A stretch of 64,000 bases of DNA from the NCBI RefSeq assembly GCF_026210795.1, contig NC_089437.1, positions 4,092,001 to 4,156,000 of the forward strand, in the 5' to 3' direction. Position 1 is the first letter of the stretch, and each line of letters opens with the position of its first letter. The translations under genes were made by a program, and so were the position numbers. The notes under the pieces are model-generated. The model searched no databases. It was not told where the DNA came from and saw nothing but the letters and a program-made list of their open reading frames with translations. This DNA comes from Rhizophagus irregularis (taxonomy: Eukaryota > Glomeromycota > Glomeromycetes > Glomerales > Glomeraceae). Shown piece after piece: positions 36,635 to 47,789 of the stretch.

Positions 36635-36900
36635 ACATTCACTATTTGATAATATTTACATAGGGCTATTTAGTTAGAAAGAAAAATATATAGATAGTTT
36701 ATCTATTGAATTTTGTTATAGTTCTTACATCATTCCATATTTGATTATATTTATATATGGTAAACTATGTTTGAAAGAAAAATATATAGACTTCTTTTAG
36801 TAGTTTTAACGAATTATTTAGAAAAATTTTTTCGTTTATTTCATCATTCTGTATTCAATAGTATGTACATACAGCTTTTATTAATAAAGAAAGAATCATA
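36635..36900 (+). repeat. Three imperfect repeats in the 3' part of the retroposed unit
   Basis: Repeats starting near 36635, 36727 and 36843 share cattcnntatttga, an atnttta/ttata stretch and, in the first two, gaaagaaaaatatatag. They lie between ORF2 and ORF3 in a non-coding stretch. Confidence 0.5.
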
Positions 36901-36942
36901 TATGCACGTTATTAATAACGTGTAGTAAAGAAAGAAAAGTAG

Positions 36943-37101
36943 TGCGATATTAGCGGTAAAGATAAAAAAGCTAAGTCACATAGTAAAAAACATACTGAAG
37001 TGTGTGTCAAAGATGTTGACTGTAATATGTTAGAAAGTAATTGGAATAAATGGAATGATTTGGCATTCCATCGAGGTGGTTATTATTGGGCAAATTTTTA
37101 G
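36943..37101 (+). CDS. Small ORF3 of the retroposed unit, doubtful
   Basis: An open frame of 52 codons follows a stop at 36940-36942; its only ATG is at 37027. The translation (KSHSKKHTEV, ESNWNKWNDLAFHRGGYYW) looks more protein-like than the surrounding DNA, with a basic half and an aromatic half. No family recognised. Confidence 0.3.
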   Translation, partial: CDISGKDKKAKSHSKKHTEVCVKDVDCNMLESNWNKWNDLAFHRGGYYWANF

Positions 37102-37335
37102 GTAGATCATAACAGTCACCTTTGAATTTGAGGTCGCATCATGGTTTTTAACAATGATGTGATCGTTTAGGTGATAGGTCGACTTGTTCTTTATAAAAAG
37201 TAGTCTTGTTTCATAATGCTTAATTCTTATATGTATTCGTTTATCTTATATTTGTAAGTTTATATATGTAAGTAAACGTAATTATAATAAAACATGATCG
37301 CATTTATAATAAAGTTTAAAAAAAAAAAAAAAAAA

Positions 37336-37351
37336 CTGAAGCCATATGATA
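37336..37351. repeat. Target-site duplication, right (16 bp)
   Basis: actgaagccatatgat directly after the poly(A) run, matching 34908-34923. Confidence 0.9.
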
Positions 37352-39121
37352 ATAATAATCCTATATAATCTGATAACTGCTATAAAAGAATATAGGTGAA
37401 TTTCATATAGGTAATAATAAGACATAGGAGCAATCTATATGATAAGAAACTGGTTAAGAGTTTTAATAAATTAGTTATATACATAGCAAAAATTTCTGTA
37501 CTTTTATATAACTAATAAATTCATAAATTGCACTTTGCAAATATATATATATATATATTATTTTGGTTTTAAAAAAATTGAATATAAATAGTTTTTTACA
37601 TGTTAAATAAAATTTATTAAAAGTTTAAATAAAACTATATATTAAAAAATATAATTACTTTTAATTAAAAAAAAAAATTTAATAGCTTAATTATTAGATT
37701 GTAAAATATAATAAGTAATAACTATTCAATTTTTAAAATAAACAAAAACAAAAAATAAAAAATAAAAAATAATAAAAAACTTAAATTGTTTAATGTTATA
37801 TATTAGCAGCAGTATTAATAAATTCCAGTATATAAAGTTGTTTAATATTATATATTAATAGTAGTATTAATAAACTCCAGTATATGATATAGTTTAATGT
37901 TATGTAATATATTGATCAATACACTGAAATTAATCAATACATATATACTGATATGAATTAATACCTTTTAAACTTTTTGATGTAATTAATAGCACTTTAA
38001 ATCTAGTATTCTGCACAAATTAAATTTTTTCTCTGAAATTTAATTTGATTTAGACTTGATTTAAACTTTAAAAAATATTATCTTAGAATCTAGTAATCTA
38101 ATTTTAATAATTTTTTTTTAATCAATAATTCTTGTTACTCTGATTAAATAAAAAAAAATATTAAAATTGGATTGTTAAAAGATCTCAAACAATACTGATA
38201 CAACTCACATTTGAGTTTGCATAGAGTTTATATTAAAATTTTTCAAAAGTTACGTATTACAGAAGTATTTTCAAAATTTTATTATCTTACATTCCCCTGT
38301 TTTTAATACAGTGATTCGATTTTAATAAAGTTTATATCATTAGGTTTATCTTGATGATAGGATTCTAATAATAGTAAAATCACATCCCTAGCTTCAATGT
38401 TGACAGAGTTATATCATAAAATGTATTTTTACTTTAGTATTTAAAATTTACTTGTGAATTATATTAGTATTATTTGGATCTTATTATTAGATCAAAAATT
38501 ATTTGCAAAAAGTTTTTACCTTTCAGAATTATTAGAATCATACTGTGTTATGAATTGATTTATGCAGAATACTATTTGAATCTAACCTGATAGATCAAAT
38601 AACCTGATAAATTGATCTAAAATATTTGAATCAAATCATTAAATTTATAATTTAATCTTAAATTAAATTAATGTCAGCTAAATATTTAATTTGACCTGTT
38701 AATTTAATATACATTTGGATTAGAAAGAAAAATTTGCATAAATTTTCTTAAAAGTTTAATAAAAAATATTGTAAAATGTTTTTTAATAAATAAAATGAAT
38801 AATTTAATTAAAAAAAATTTTGCAAAAAATGTTGTGAAAATGTTTTTTAGATATTTAATTAAAAAAATATTTTATTGAAAAATATTATAAAGACATTTTT
38901 TATAATAATTTTAATTAAAAAAAATTTAAAATATTTTTTATAACAATTTAATTAAAAAAATAATTTACACTATTTTTTTGAAATTTTAATAAAAACATCA
39001 TAAAAATATTTTAAATAGTTTAATTTTTTTTTTTTTTTTTTAAATGTTGAATCATGTACCATTTTATTAGAATATATTTGGACTACATAATAATCACAAA
39101 TATTCTATGAATGATATTTTC
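37352..39121. other. AT-rich spacer with a short tandem repeat
   Basis: About 1.8 kb without supported genes. At about 37785-37911 a unit of about 53 bp containing ttgtttaatnttatatatta and agtattaataaa is repeated two and a half times. A 16-T run lies near 39025. Confidence 0.5.
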
Positions 39122-39417
39122 AGGACCCCGGATATCTCCAAAACAGGTCATAAGTCACACTTTCGGCAGATTGGCCCATTTTTCAGGGCTCAAAAAATCG
39201 TTTTTTGTAAATATCTCGGCATCCAGTAGTCCAATTTTGATGAACTTTTTTTTAAATTGTAGAGCCAAATGAGGGCTACAAAATAAAAAAAAGTTCATTA
39301 AAATTGAATTACTGGATGCTGAGATATTTACAAAAAACGATTTTTTGAGTTTCAGCAAAAAGGAGTGTTTTTGGCCAAAAGTCCATTATGACCTTTATAT
39401 TAGATATCCGGGATCCT
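39122..39417. mobile_element. MITE (296 bp) with aggacccc-type ends
   Basis: Terminal inverted repeat aggaccccggatatct at the left and its complement, one mismatch, at the right. It is flanked by the 8-bp duplication atattttc (39114-39121 and 39418-39425). Much of the interior is also palindromic: ctcggcatccagtagtccaa pairs with ttggactactggatgc-like sequence on the other side, around a central hairpin. Non-coding. The first nine bases match those of the element at 41067-42193. Confidence 0.85.
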
Positions 39418-41066
39418 ATATTTTCAGCTTCAAGCCAGTCTGATCAAACATTAAATATTATATTACTATTACCAATAAAATTAAAATTAAGAATAAAAGT
39501 AACCAAAAAGCATAGCAAAATAATATACCATAATCTAAAAGTATAAACAAAAATAAAACATTAAAAGAAAAACAAAAACAAAATTAAAAATAAAATTAAA
39601 ATTAACAATAATTAATAACTTATATGTTTAAAATTATAAATAAAAATAAATATAAATGAGAAAAGAATAAAAATATTATTTTTGTATCTATTATTCCAAT
39701 AATTTTTTGCTCATGTATAATGTAATCTTATCAACTTTCTTTTTTATCGGAATCTAATCTTCACATATGTATTTTCTTACAAAGGTGTTCATAGATTTCT
39801 TTACCAAAGAGACTGATTTTTGTAATTGATCTACTTTTCCTATTTGTAAATCTTTATAAGTTGATTTGAATTGTCCTTTACTTTGAATTCAGAAAGTTGA
39901 TTTGAATTGTCTTTTGCTTTAGATTCTGAAGTAATTTTATCTGTTCAAGAAATACCTTCTCTTTTTTCCCATAAAATAACTTGTTTACATCTTGGTATCC
40001 ATATTAATTTTTTGAATCGAATTAAAATGTCGTTATAGTTACCGCGCCTCAAGACAAGATATCTTAAAGTCTTTTTATAATCTTATTGTTAGACAAGTTT
40101 TAACTTTTACTTCTAATGCCAAATGTTGGAACTTTTGAAATTTTTCTGACTTTGCTGTAATTCCTAATATATTTTGTAATACTTTTCTAATAAAATCTTC
40201 ACCTTGACATCTAATTTGTTTTTATTTTAAACATATAATTATAGATTCTTTTGTTGTAATTTCCAATATTTTTTGCCAAGCTATCTCATATGCCTGACAT
40301 TCAAATAAATGATTCCAATTTTCCTTCTTATTACATTTCATAATACATTTCATTTCCTTGTAGAGTTTTGGTTTTCTTATTACTAAAATGGATTCTAATG
40401 GAAGGATTTTATGAAATAATTTTGCTATAAAAGTTCATAAATAGTTGATTTTCATACTATTGTAGTGAAACCCCTTGCAATAATGAAAAATAAGCCAAGT
40501 AATTTTCCAGTCTATTTGATTAACATCTTCATAATATAATTCCTGATTATTTTTTAACAATGACCATTCAGTAGCTTCACCTGTAGCTAATATTTTCAAA
40601 ATAAATCTTCTAATATTAACTTCAATAGGTTTATCTATAAAAACAGGGAAATAAGATAATATATTATTAATAAAATCTACATTATTCCTGAATAAATTGT
40701 TTTCACATTGTCCTTTCTTTGCTAATTTATTAGCTATATCATTGCCTATTATGCCACTATGACCTTTTATTTTAACCAATTTTAAATTTATAGATGTTTC
40801 TCTGATCAGCATAATTATTTTAATAATGATTAGATTATTGGTCTTTTTAAGCCATGTTCTAGTTGTTGAATTAAAAGTTGAATTAATTGAATTAATAGCA
40901 CCTAAGCTGTCTGTATAAATAGTTACATTAGAATTTTCTGATGCTGTCAACAATGCCAAAAAAATAGCTACTATTTCTACTCTGGTTGATGATGGCCATA
41001 AAGATAAACATAAATATACTGAAAATTCTCCTAATTTATTACTTGTATAGAATGCTGCTCCTAAAT

Positions 41067-42193
41067 AGGACCCCGAAGAATACATATAATACTGGGATCC
41101 AATTTTGTATAAACTTACTATGTAATTTCTTAATAAGTCATATGTTTGGAATTGTATAACCAAATAGCAGTTACGCAAAAAGTCAGATTTTTATTTGTAT
41201 AACAATAATGATTTTTACAATAAGTAAGATTTTCATTTTGTATAAATTTTTTAAAGTTTTTTTTTATTTTTTGTTTAAGAAATTTTTAAGATATTTTTTA
41301 ATAAAGAGTTTTTTTATTTGTTTTAAAAAACACTTGAAATATTTTTTAATAGAAATTGTTTTTTGTTTAAGAAGTTTTTAAGGGTTCGTTTAAAGACATT
41401 TTTTTAATAAAAATGAAGAAATTTTTTTAAAATTCATTTACAAAATTAAAAAAAATACATTTTATTATATATCTCAGCATCCAGTGATCATAGAGAAATG
41501 AAACACAGCTTATTAGATTCGTCTCAATACGATGAGTCGAATGGTGGTAGTTTCATATTTCTAGGCGCGATAGATGCCGAGTTATGTGATAAAATGTAAA
41601 AATGCACAGTAGACGAAAATACAAAGTGCCGATGTGTGGTATAGCTCATCATCTATCACACCTAGAAACACGAAACTACTACCATTCGATTCGTCTTGTC
41701 AAGACGAATCCAACGAGCTGTGTTTCATCTATTTACGATCACTGGGTGGTGAGATATATAACAAAATGTATTTTCTTTTATTTTGTAGTATACACCCAAA
41801 TTTTTGCATAAAACTTACTATATTATACATATTGGGCATCAATATCTATCGGGTATTTAAAATTTTAACATGCAATTTTGTTTAAAAATTTTATTTAAGT
41901 TATTTTTTAATAATTTTTTTTAATAATTTTTTTTAAAAAAATTTTTTAAGTATTTGTTAAAATTTTTAAATAGTTTTTAATAATATTTATTAAAATTTTC
42001 AATAAAATTTATTTGAAATTTTTCTTTAAAAATTTTTTTTTTATATAAACTCAGATTTATAATTGTATAATTTATAATAAAATTTGAACTTATGTGATGA
42101 TTTTGTATAAAGCTTCTAATAAAATTAGGCGTATAAAGTTATATTAAAATTTTGGGTCTGGATCTGAGTTGTATATGTATTCTTCGGGGTCCT
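41067..42193. mobile_element. TIR element (1127 bp) splitting the RNase H region of LINE D
   Basis: Ends aggaccccgaagaatacata and its exact complement; flanked by the 8-bp duplication tcctaaat at 41059-41066 and 42194-42201. Removing it brings the two halves of the LINE D RNase H domain together. It shares the terminal word aggaccccg and the 8-bp duplication length with the MITE at 39122-39417, so both probably used the same transposase. No transposase ORF inside; a foldback sits within it. Confidence 0.85.
41442..41790. repeat. Foldback inside the 41067-42193 element
   Basis: A left arm (atctcagcatccagtgatca, then gaaacacagct and attcgtct) is repeated inverted in the right arm to about 41785. 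The loop region contains ctaggngngatagatgncga in both directions. It is the same family as 1118-1445. Confidence 0.75.
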
Positions 42194-42551
42194 TCCTAAA
42201 TCTACAGTATTATTATCTGCTCTATGTAAAAGGTCATTATTATCTATAGTCTGGTTAGCCAGTGATCCATCTGTATAATATTCAATGTTTTTCAATAACT
42301 TTAGTATATATATAGGCAAATTATTATTAAATATCTATTAAAAAAAAAAAAGTTTTTTATATTTTACTTTTTAAATCTTGTAATAATATCATTAATTGAT
42401 GTCTTATATTTGTAAATTCTTGTTTAAGTATATCTTGCTTGATCCATCAATTGATCTATAGACCTAAATTATCTCCATTCAAATTAATTGTAGGTGTTTT
42501 TTCCAATTGTTGTATATCACTATTTGCTGAAATATTTTTAATTCTATTTAA

Positions 42552-43029
42552 GGGGAGAGTGTAATCATGTGACTTTTAATTGACTATCATGGTGCAAAAA
42601 TTTTTTTGTGCTATTCAGAATGTATATGTCTAATAAAACATTTGTAAATTACTAAATATTAAAAAAAATATATTATTTTCTTACCTTTTGGAACCTGAAA
42701 GTTCACCAGGTATAGTTTTTATTTAGACTTAAATATATATTTTGGAGAAAATATCAAAAGAAGTTTCAAAAAGGTTGCGAATCGCTTAGTGAAAGTTTAG
42801 AATTTCTCTACTGGAAAATATAATATTATTTTTTTAACAAAAAGCATTTTATCATTAATTAATTTAATATATTTGTATTCTATAGATATGTTTTCACATG
42901 TCTTTACAAAAATAATAATAAAATAATACATAATTATTCAAACTAAAGTACTTTTGTTCTTGGGCTTTATATTTTAAATTTTTGCGCCATTGATAGTTTT
43001 ATTATAAATCACGTGACTACACACTCCCC
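42552..43029. mobile_element. MITE with TTAA target duplication (478 bp)
   Basis: TTAA flanks both ends (42548-42551 and 43030-43033). Terminal inverted repeat ggggagagtgtaatcatgtg at the left pairs with ggggagtgtgtagtcacgtg from the right. TTAA duplication is typical of piggyBac- and Kolobok-type elements. The interior is AT-rich and non-coding; the short minus-strand frame at 42974-43378 reads from LINE D into this element and is not a gene. Confidence 0.8.
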
Positions 43030-46000
43030 TTAACAATTCCACTATATAATACCAGTTGATATGTGTAATTGCACCTGTTAATAAACGAATAAAAATTGGT
43101 AATACTAATGCATTATGTTGGGTTATTGTAATCATCTTGGGACATTCCTGTTTCTGAATAATTGCTTTTTGAGAATTATCTGAACATATTTCAATATTAC
43201 AAACTTCTATAATTAAACATTCAATTTTTTCCTCATTTTTCTTTATCTGCGTTCTTTTCTTAACAAATCCTACCGAGACTTCATTGTTTTTATTTTTTAT
43301 TATAACATGGGTATTTTCGCTGTCTGATACCGGTTGTAATATATTATTCAAAAAGTTAAATAAGAAATGTCTAGGCATTTCTGGTGCTGATATTCCCTTA
43401 ATCTATCAGGTTAATAATTGAAACCATTTGGCTATGCGTCCTTTTGCTGATAGCCTTGCAATGAAATGATAATATGCCCAACTCATAGTATGTCCAAAAG
43501 GTAACATCAATTGGCTAGCATATATAAGTGGATATGAATTTGAAATTCCAATTTTTCGTAATAAATTGAAGCATCTATGTGTTATAAATATTTCTCTAAT
43601 AGGTATGTTTTCACCACTAATAGTCTATGTTGACCTATTTATGTAATCTTGTTGTATGATAATGTTTAATTTCTGGGCTATAATAATATTATGTAGATTT
43701 AGGTTAGATTTTGCTTCTTGATGTCCTAGAAATAATGATTCTGATTTATGTTCAAAAATATTGTCATGTATGGCCAATCACAACTGTACAGTCCTACATC
43801 TTATCATTATAGATCTAGATACTGGTGAATTACTATTTATTAGATATAAAAAAGCAGTGATCTGATTTGCGTATATTTGATCTCATGAATTATTAATTCC
43901 TAAGATGTATCGATAATATATTGCTGATGTTGGATAATTTCGACAAGCCCACATATCTGCTTAACTAATTTGATCACTGAACAAACAAAAATTCCATTTC
44001 ATTTTCGATAAGTATTAATTAATACATATCCACTCTGGGATAAAGAACGCGATTAATAAGATATGCAATATGTCTTACTGTAATACGTTTTCTTTTAATA
44101 GAATTCAAAAATTTTTTAATTATATTCTTGATTCTTTTGATTGATCTTTTCCTTAAATTGGAAGAAGAGAAATAGCATCCTAAATACCGTATTTTTTTAT
44201 CTGTGGCTTAGATCTTTGAGTTGTCATGTTTAATAGTAATATATAATTCATCTCTAGACACTTTAGGATTTATTACCATCAGCTCAGACTTTTTTCCATT
44301 TATATTTACATCATGGAAATGATAGAATTGTGTGGCTATATTAATTGATGCCTGAATTTTATCCCCCCTGAACTATCCAAATAACTCGTATCATCCATAT
44401 AGGCTATAACTGGTACCCTTAGTCTATATTGTTGCCATATTGATCGATCCTGAATATCTAATGGCCAAGTGTTTACCATTTTATATCCTTGTTGTTGATT
44501 GCATGCTTGTTGAATAACTACAAGCAAAGAATCGTAAAAAATTCTTCAGGATAGAGGTGAAATCGCATCATCCTGATCAATACCGTCTCCCACTATGAAG
44601 GTTGAACTAGGGTCAAATGCTGTAATTACACTCATTTGTCTATCTTTGAATAATCCTGTAATCTATAAAATAAATTTTTCTGGTATGTCACCTTCTAGTG
44701 CAAGTGTAAAACTTCTCTGACTAACTGAATCGTATACTTTCATCATATCTTGGGTTACCATCCAGAGTTCTTTTCCATTTTCCCTTGCATCTTTAATTAT
44801 ATCATTCATTAAACGTAACAGTATTGCTGTGTCTTTTTCCTTAAGACCGCAAAAATTCAATTCACGTAAAACTTTATTATATATCAAAATTGTACTTAAT
44901 CGGTTTGTCAATAATTTGGTGACAGATTTTCTGATATTATTTAGCAATGCTATGGAACGCATGTTGGCCAAAATATAATCAAATTTCTGCAGGTTTGAAA
45001 TCAGATGAATAAGTGACTGTTTCTACTGGTCTGGCACAACTCCTATTTTCAGGAACAAATTAATGATCTTTAATATGATAGAGCTGGATTTGTCTGAACT
45101 GTGTTTAATTATAGTATATTTAATGCCTGAAGGGCCTGGCGCTGAGTTTGTGTTCACCTGTTCAAGTGTTTGCTGCCATTAACCTAACGTTATACCTAAA
45201 TTCATTGTTGGCCAGTTCAGTAAATTCACCTTTTGGCCTATATATATTGCTCCAGAAAATGTCTTGCTCTATCAATTTAGTGTTGCGTTTTCATAAAATT
45301 CCTGCAAAAGTATCTTTTGCATGAGTTCTAATTGTATTAGGATCAAGCGCTAGTCTAACACTTTCATTCTCATTGAATATTACTGCTCGATCAATAATAA
45401 TGTATTTTTTAACAACATCTTATATGGAAAGTAGCCACTTAGGAATATCCGAGTGTATAATGTTGCAACATTTTTCTATGCTATCTTAGATCTTGCTTAA
45501 ACGTTGTGCTTGTAAATAATTTTTGTCTATTTTAACTCTTTTTTTAATTACATTTTTAACAATATTAATCCATGTGTCACTAAAAAGGCTGTGTATAGGA
45601 ATAATAATTTTCTCATACTTATCTATGAATTTATCATATTCTTTATTTTTATAATCATCATTATATTTATTAAATCTGTTTAGCCAATAATCTATCCAAT
45701 GGGCATCTTTGATGGCAATAAAGTCCTGATCTTTACAGATTTTCCTAATTAAACTTTCCAATTTAGTAGTATATCGCATAGTTTTATCTGCAAATATTAA
45801 CTTATGTCTTGTATTGCAACTTTCTGGATATTTAATTAATTTCATGAGAAGTTCTATATTCATCGTTATAGATATAGCACTTATAATATTATCCCAAAGC
45901 TCATTAAATCTACGTTTTATTTTTTCTCCATCAGTGTTCTTTTCATCCCCTAATTGTATTTCATAATTAACTTTTACTTGGGTTGTGCCCCTAGTTTCGT

Positions 46001-47340
46001 TCTATTTCCCTATCTAGTGTTTCGATAAAATTTTCTCATTGCACATTGGTTATTTTACTGATATCCACTATATGTTTATCTTGATGTAAATCTGGATCCT
46101 GTAATTGATCTGGAACACAATACCGGAAATTGTTCCTAATATATTTAACATTGTTGATATAATACTATGGTGACTGTTTTTGACTATCTGTGATGAGTGC
46201 ACCAAAAATTCTACTGGAATCACATTGGATTCATGTGTAATCCAGATTTGATCAATCCTTGATTTTGAGATAGAAGTTGATCTATTTTTGTTTTTATCCC
46301 ATTTCTCATGTGTGAATAACTTGCATCCAGATAGAGAACTTGGCACACATCATAGAGATCTAACTGCAATAATTGTATTAAAAATTAAAATCCTAGTTGT
46401 CCAGTGTTGGGCGATCGATCTATTTTATTATTAATTGTATCATTGAAATTGCCTAATACAACGTGCAGTACTATTGTGTTATGAACTGATCGATTATATC
46501 CCTCCATAGCCATTTTCAATTCATTGATCAAACTTTTTCTTTTTCACAAGCCTGATCAGTTAAAGAGCAGCGTATATTGACCATACTCATATTTCTCTCT
46601 GTATGAACAGGAATTTAGCTATTATAATATATGGTGATATGATACTAATGTAGCTTTACACGTTTTATCCATCTGTTAAGAATCACACCTGCCTACGTTC
46701 CCGATCCCTTTAGTTTTTTGATCGCGTTCACTGAAGATTATCGAATAGACTTTTGACTTAATGTCCTGGTTTATATAATATTCCTGTTGATAGTTTATAT
46801 TAGTTTCTGATATAGCCATAATATCGATGCTATTTTCATTAATGAATTCCAATAAGTTATGAAGTTTCTGTATAGTGGGACACTAGCAATCCCATTTATA
46901 TTGTGTACTGCAATGTTCAACTCTAAAAACATTAAATCTTTCATTTCTTGTTTATTCAAATTTTCCTTAACAAATCTTAGCCTTTGTCTTGCTAAGAATA
47001 CATTAATACTTTCTTCACTTGTCAATAAATTAACTACTTCTTCTATGTTGTTTTGATTCTTTTAAAAATCCCCCCTTTCAACCGTTAGTTTATTTGTTTC
47101 TGGGTATATATTTTCTTTTTCTGCTTCATCACCCGCTTTGTATTCTTTTTGTTATTGTTGTAACTGTTCGTCACTCACGTGCTGTGTTGAGGACGCGTTG
47201 TTGTCCTGATTACTCTTGTGAAAATTGCCCAGAACTTGGCATTTTTCACTCCCTTCTGTTATTACTACACGTGTAACTTCATTTATCATCTTGTGTAACC
47301 TTCGCTTTTGTTTTTTGCTTAGACCGGCTAAAGAAAAACC

Positions 47341-47789
47341 CCCAGTAAAATAGTTTAATTTTAAAAAATGTTTACAACATTTTTTGATAATTAAATAAAA
47401 AATGTTATAATTTCAATATATTTTTAAATATAAAATAAAATTTAAATATGTTTTAGTAAAAAACATTTTAAGATATAAATGAAATTGATAATTAGTACAA
47501 TTAATTCCTTTACTTCTATTATAATTATATTAGGCTAAACTAAGCAAATAGTTTGTTAACATAATTCTCCTTCTCTTTTTTGTCTTTAAAATAGTTCTTA
47601 AACAACACCTATTGATGAATTTAATTGGATAAAAATTGTAAAAAATCTTGTGACTGTTTAAATGTTATTATATTTCAGCCAATCAAAAATTTATATTTAA
47701 GCTATCCTCCTTTTCATCTTTTTAACTTTACATGTTATGTTAAACAAACTTTTTAATTGGTCTGGTCTTACTATATAAATTTACAAATA
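47341..47789. other. AT-rich spacer between LINE D and the right arm
   Basis: No gene, repeat structure or RNA signal seen. Confidence 0.5.

Larger units (their letters stand above)
34924..37335 (+). mobile_element. Retroposed 2.4-kb unit with poly(A) tail and three small ORFs
   Basis: Perfect 16-bp duplications flank a segment ending in about 18 A residues, with aataaag just before them (about 37304). It was therefore inserted by reverse transcription of a polyadenylated RNA. It holds ORFs at 35187-35906, about 35987-36513 (one frame change) and 36943-37101, all in the RNA-sense direction, plus three imperfect repeats of about 90-115 nt at 36635-36900. No reverse transcriptase, polymerase or introns are visible. 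It could be a non-autonomous LINE partner, a retrocopy of an unknown polycistronic transcript, or an endogenised RNA-virus segment. I cannot decide among these. Confidence 0.8.
40260..47285 (-). pseudogene. LINE copy D ORF2 remnants
   Basis: Endonuclease N-terminus at 47025-46795 (LNIAVHNINGI) and C-terminus at 46346-46068 (SRIDQIWITHE, SHHSII). A linker follows at 45863-45486. Reverse transcriptase pieces lie at 44971-44663 (TQDMMKVYDSV) and 44527-44336 (IAYMDDTSYL). RNase H is split: its first strand YYTDGSL at about 42270, the remainder (RVEIVAIFLAL, TIYTDSLGA, KIKGHSGIIGND) at 41060-40690 beyond the inserted MITE. A terminal knuckle (CNKKENWNHLFEC) lies near 40310-40350. Numerous stops and frame changes make it inactive. 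Confidence 0.75.
39640..47340 (-). mobile_element. LINE copy D, a different family, decayed
   Basis: Read on the minus strand it shows, in order, an endonuclease, a reverse transcriptase, RNase H and a terminal zinc knuckle. Its protein differs greatly from copies A-C, so it is another LINE family of similar architecture. MITEs interrupt it at 41067-42193 and 42552-43029. Ends are approximate: the 5' side fades near 47340 and the 3' side into AT-rich DNA near 39640; no target duplication was found. Confidence 0.75.

Noticed and set aside
39122-39417. Palindrome as a transcription terminator or regulatory hairpin
   Set aside because: Target duplication and terminal repeats identify it as a MITE.
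42974-43378. 134-codon minus-strand frame as a separate gene
   Set aside because: It starts in LINE D sequence and reads into the TTAA MITE; the part outside the MITE fits the LINE D region between RT and RNase H.
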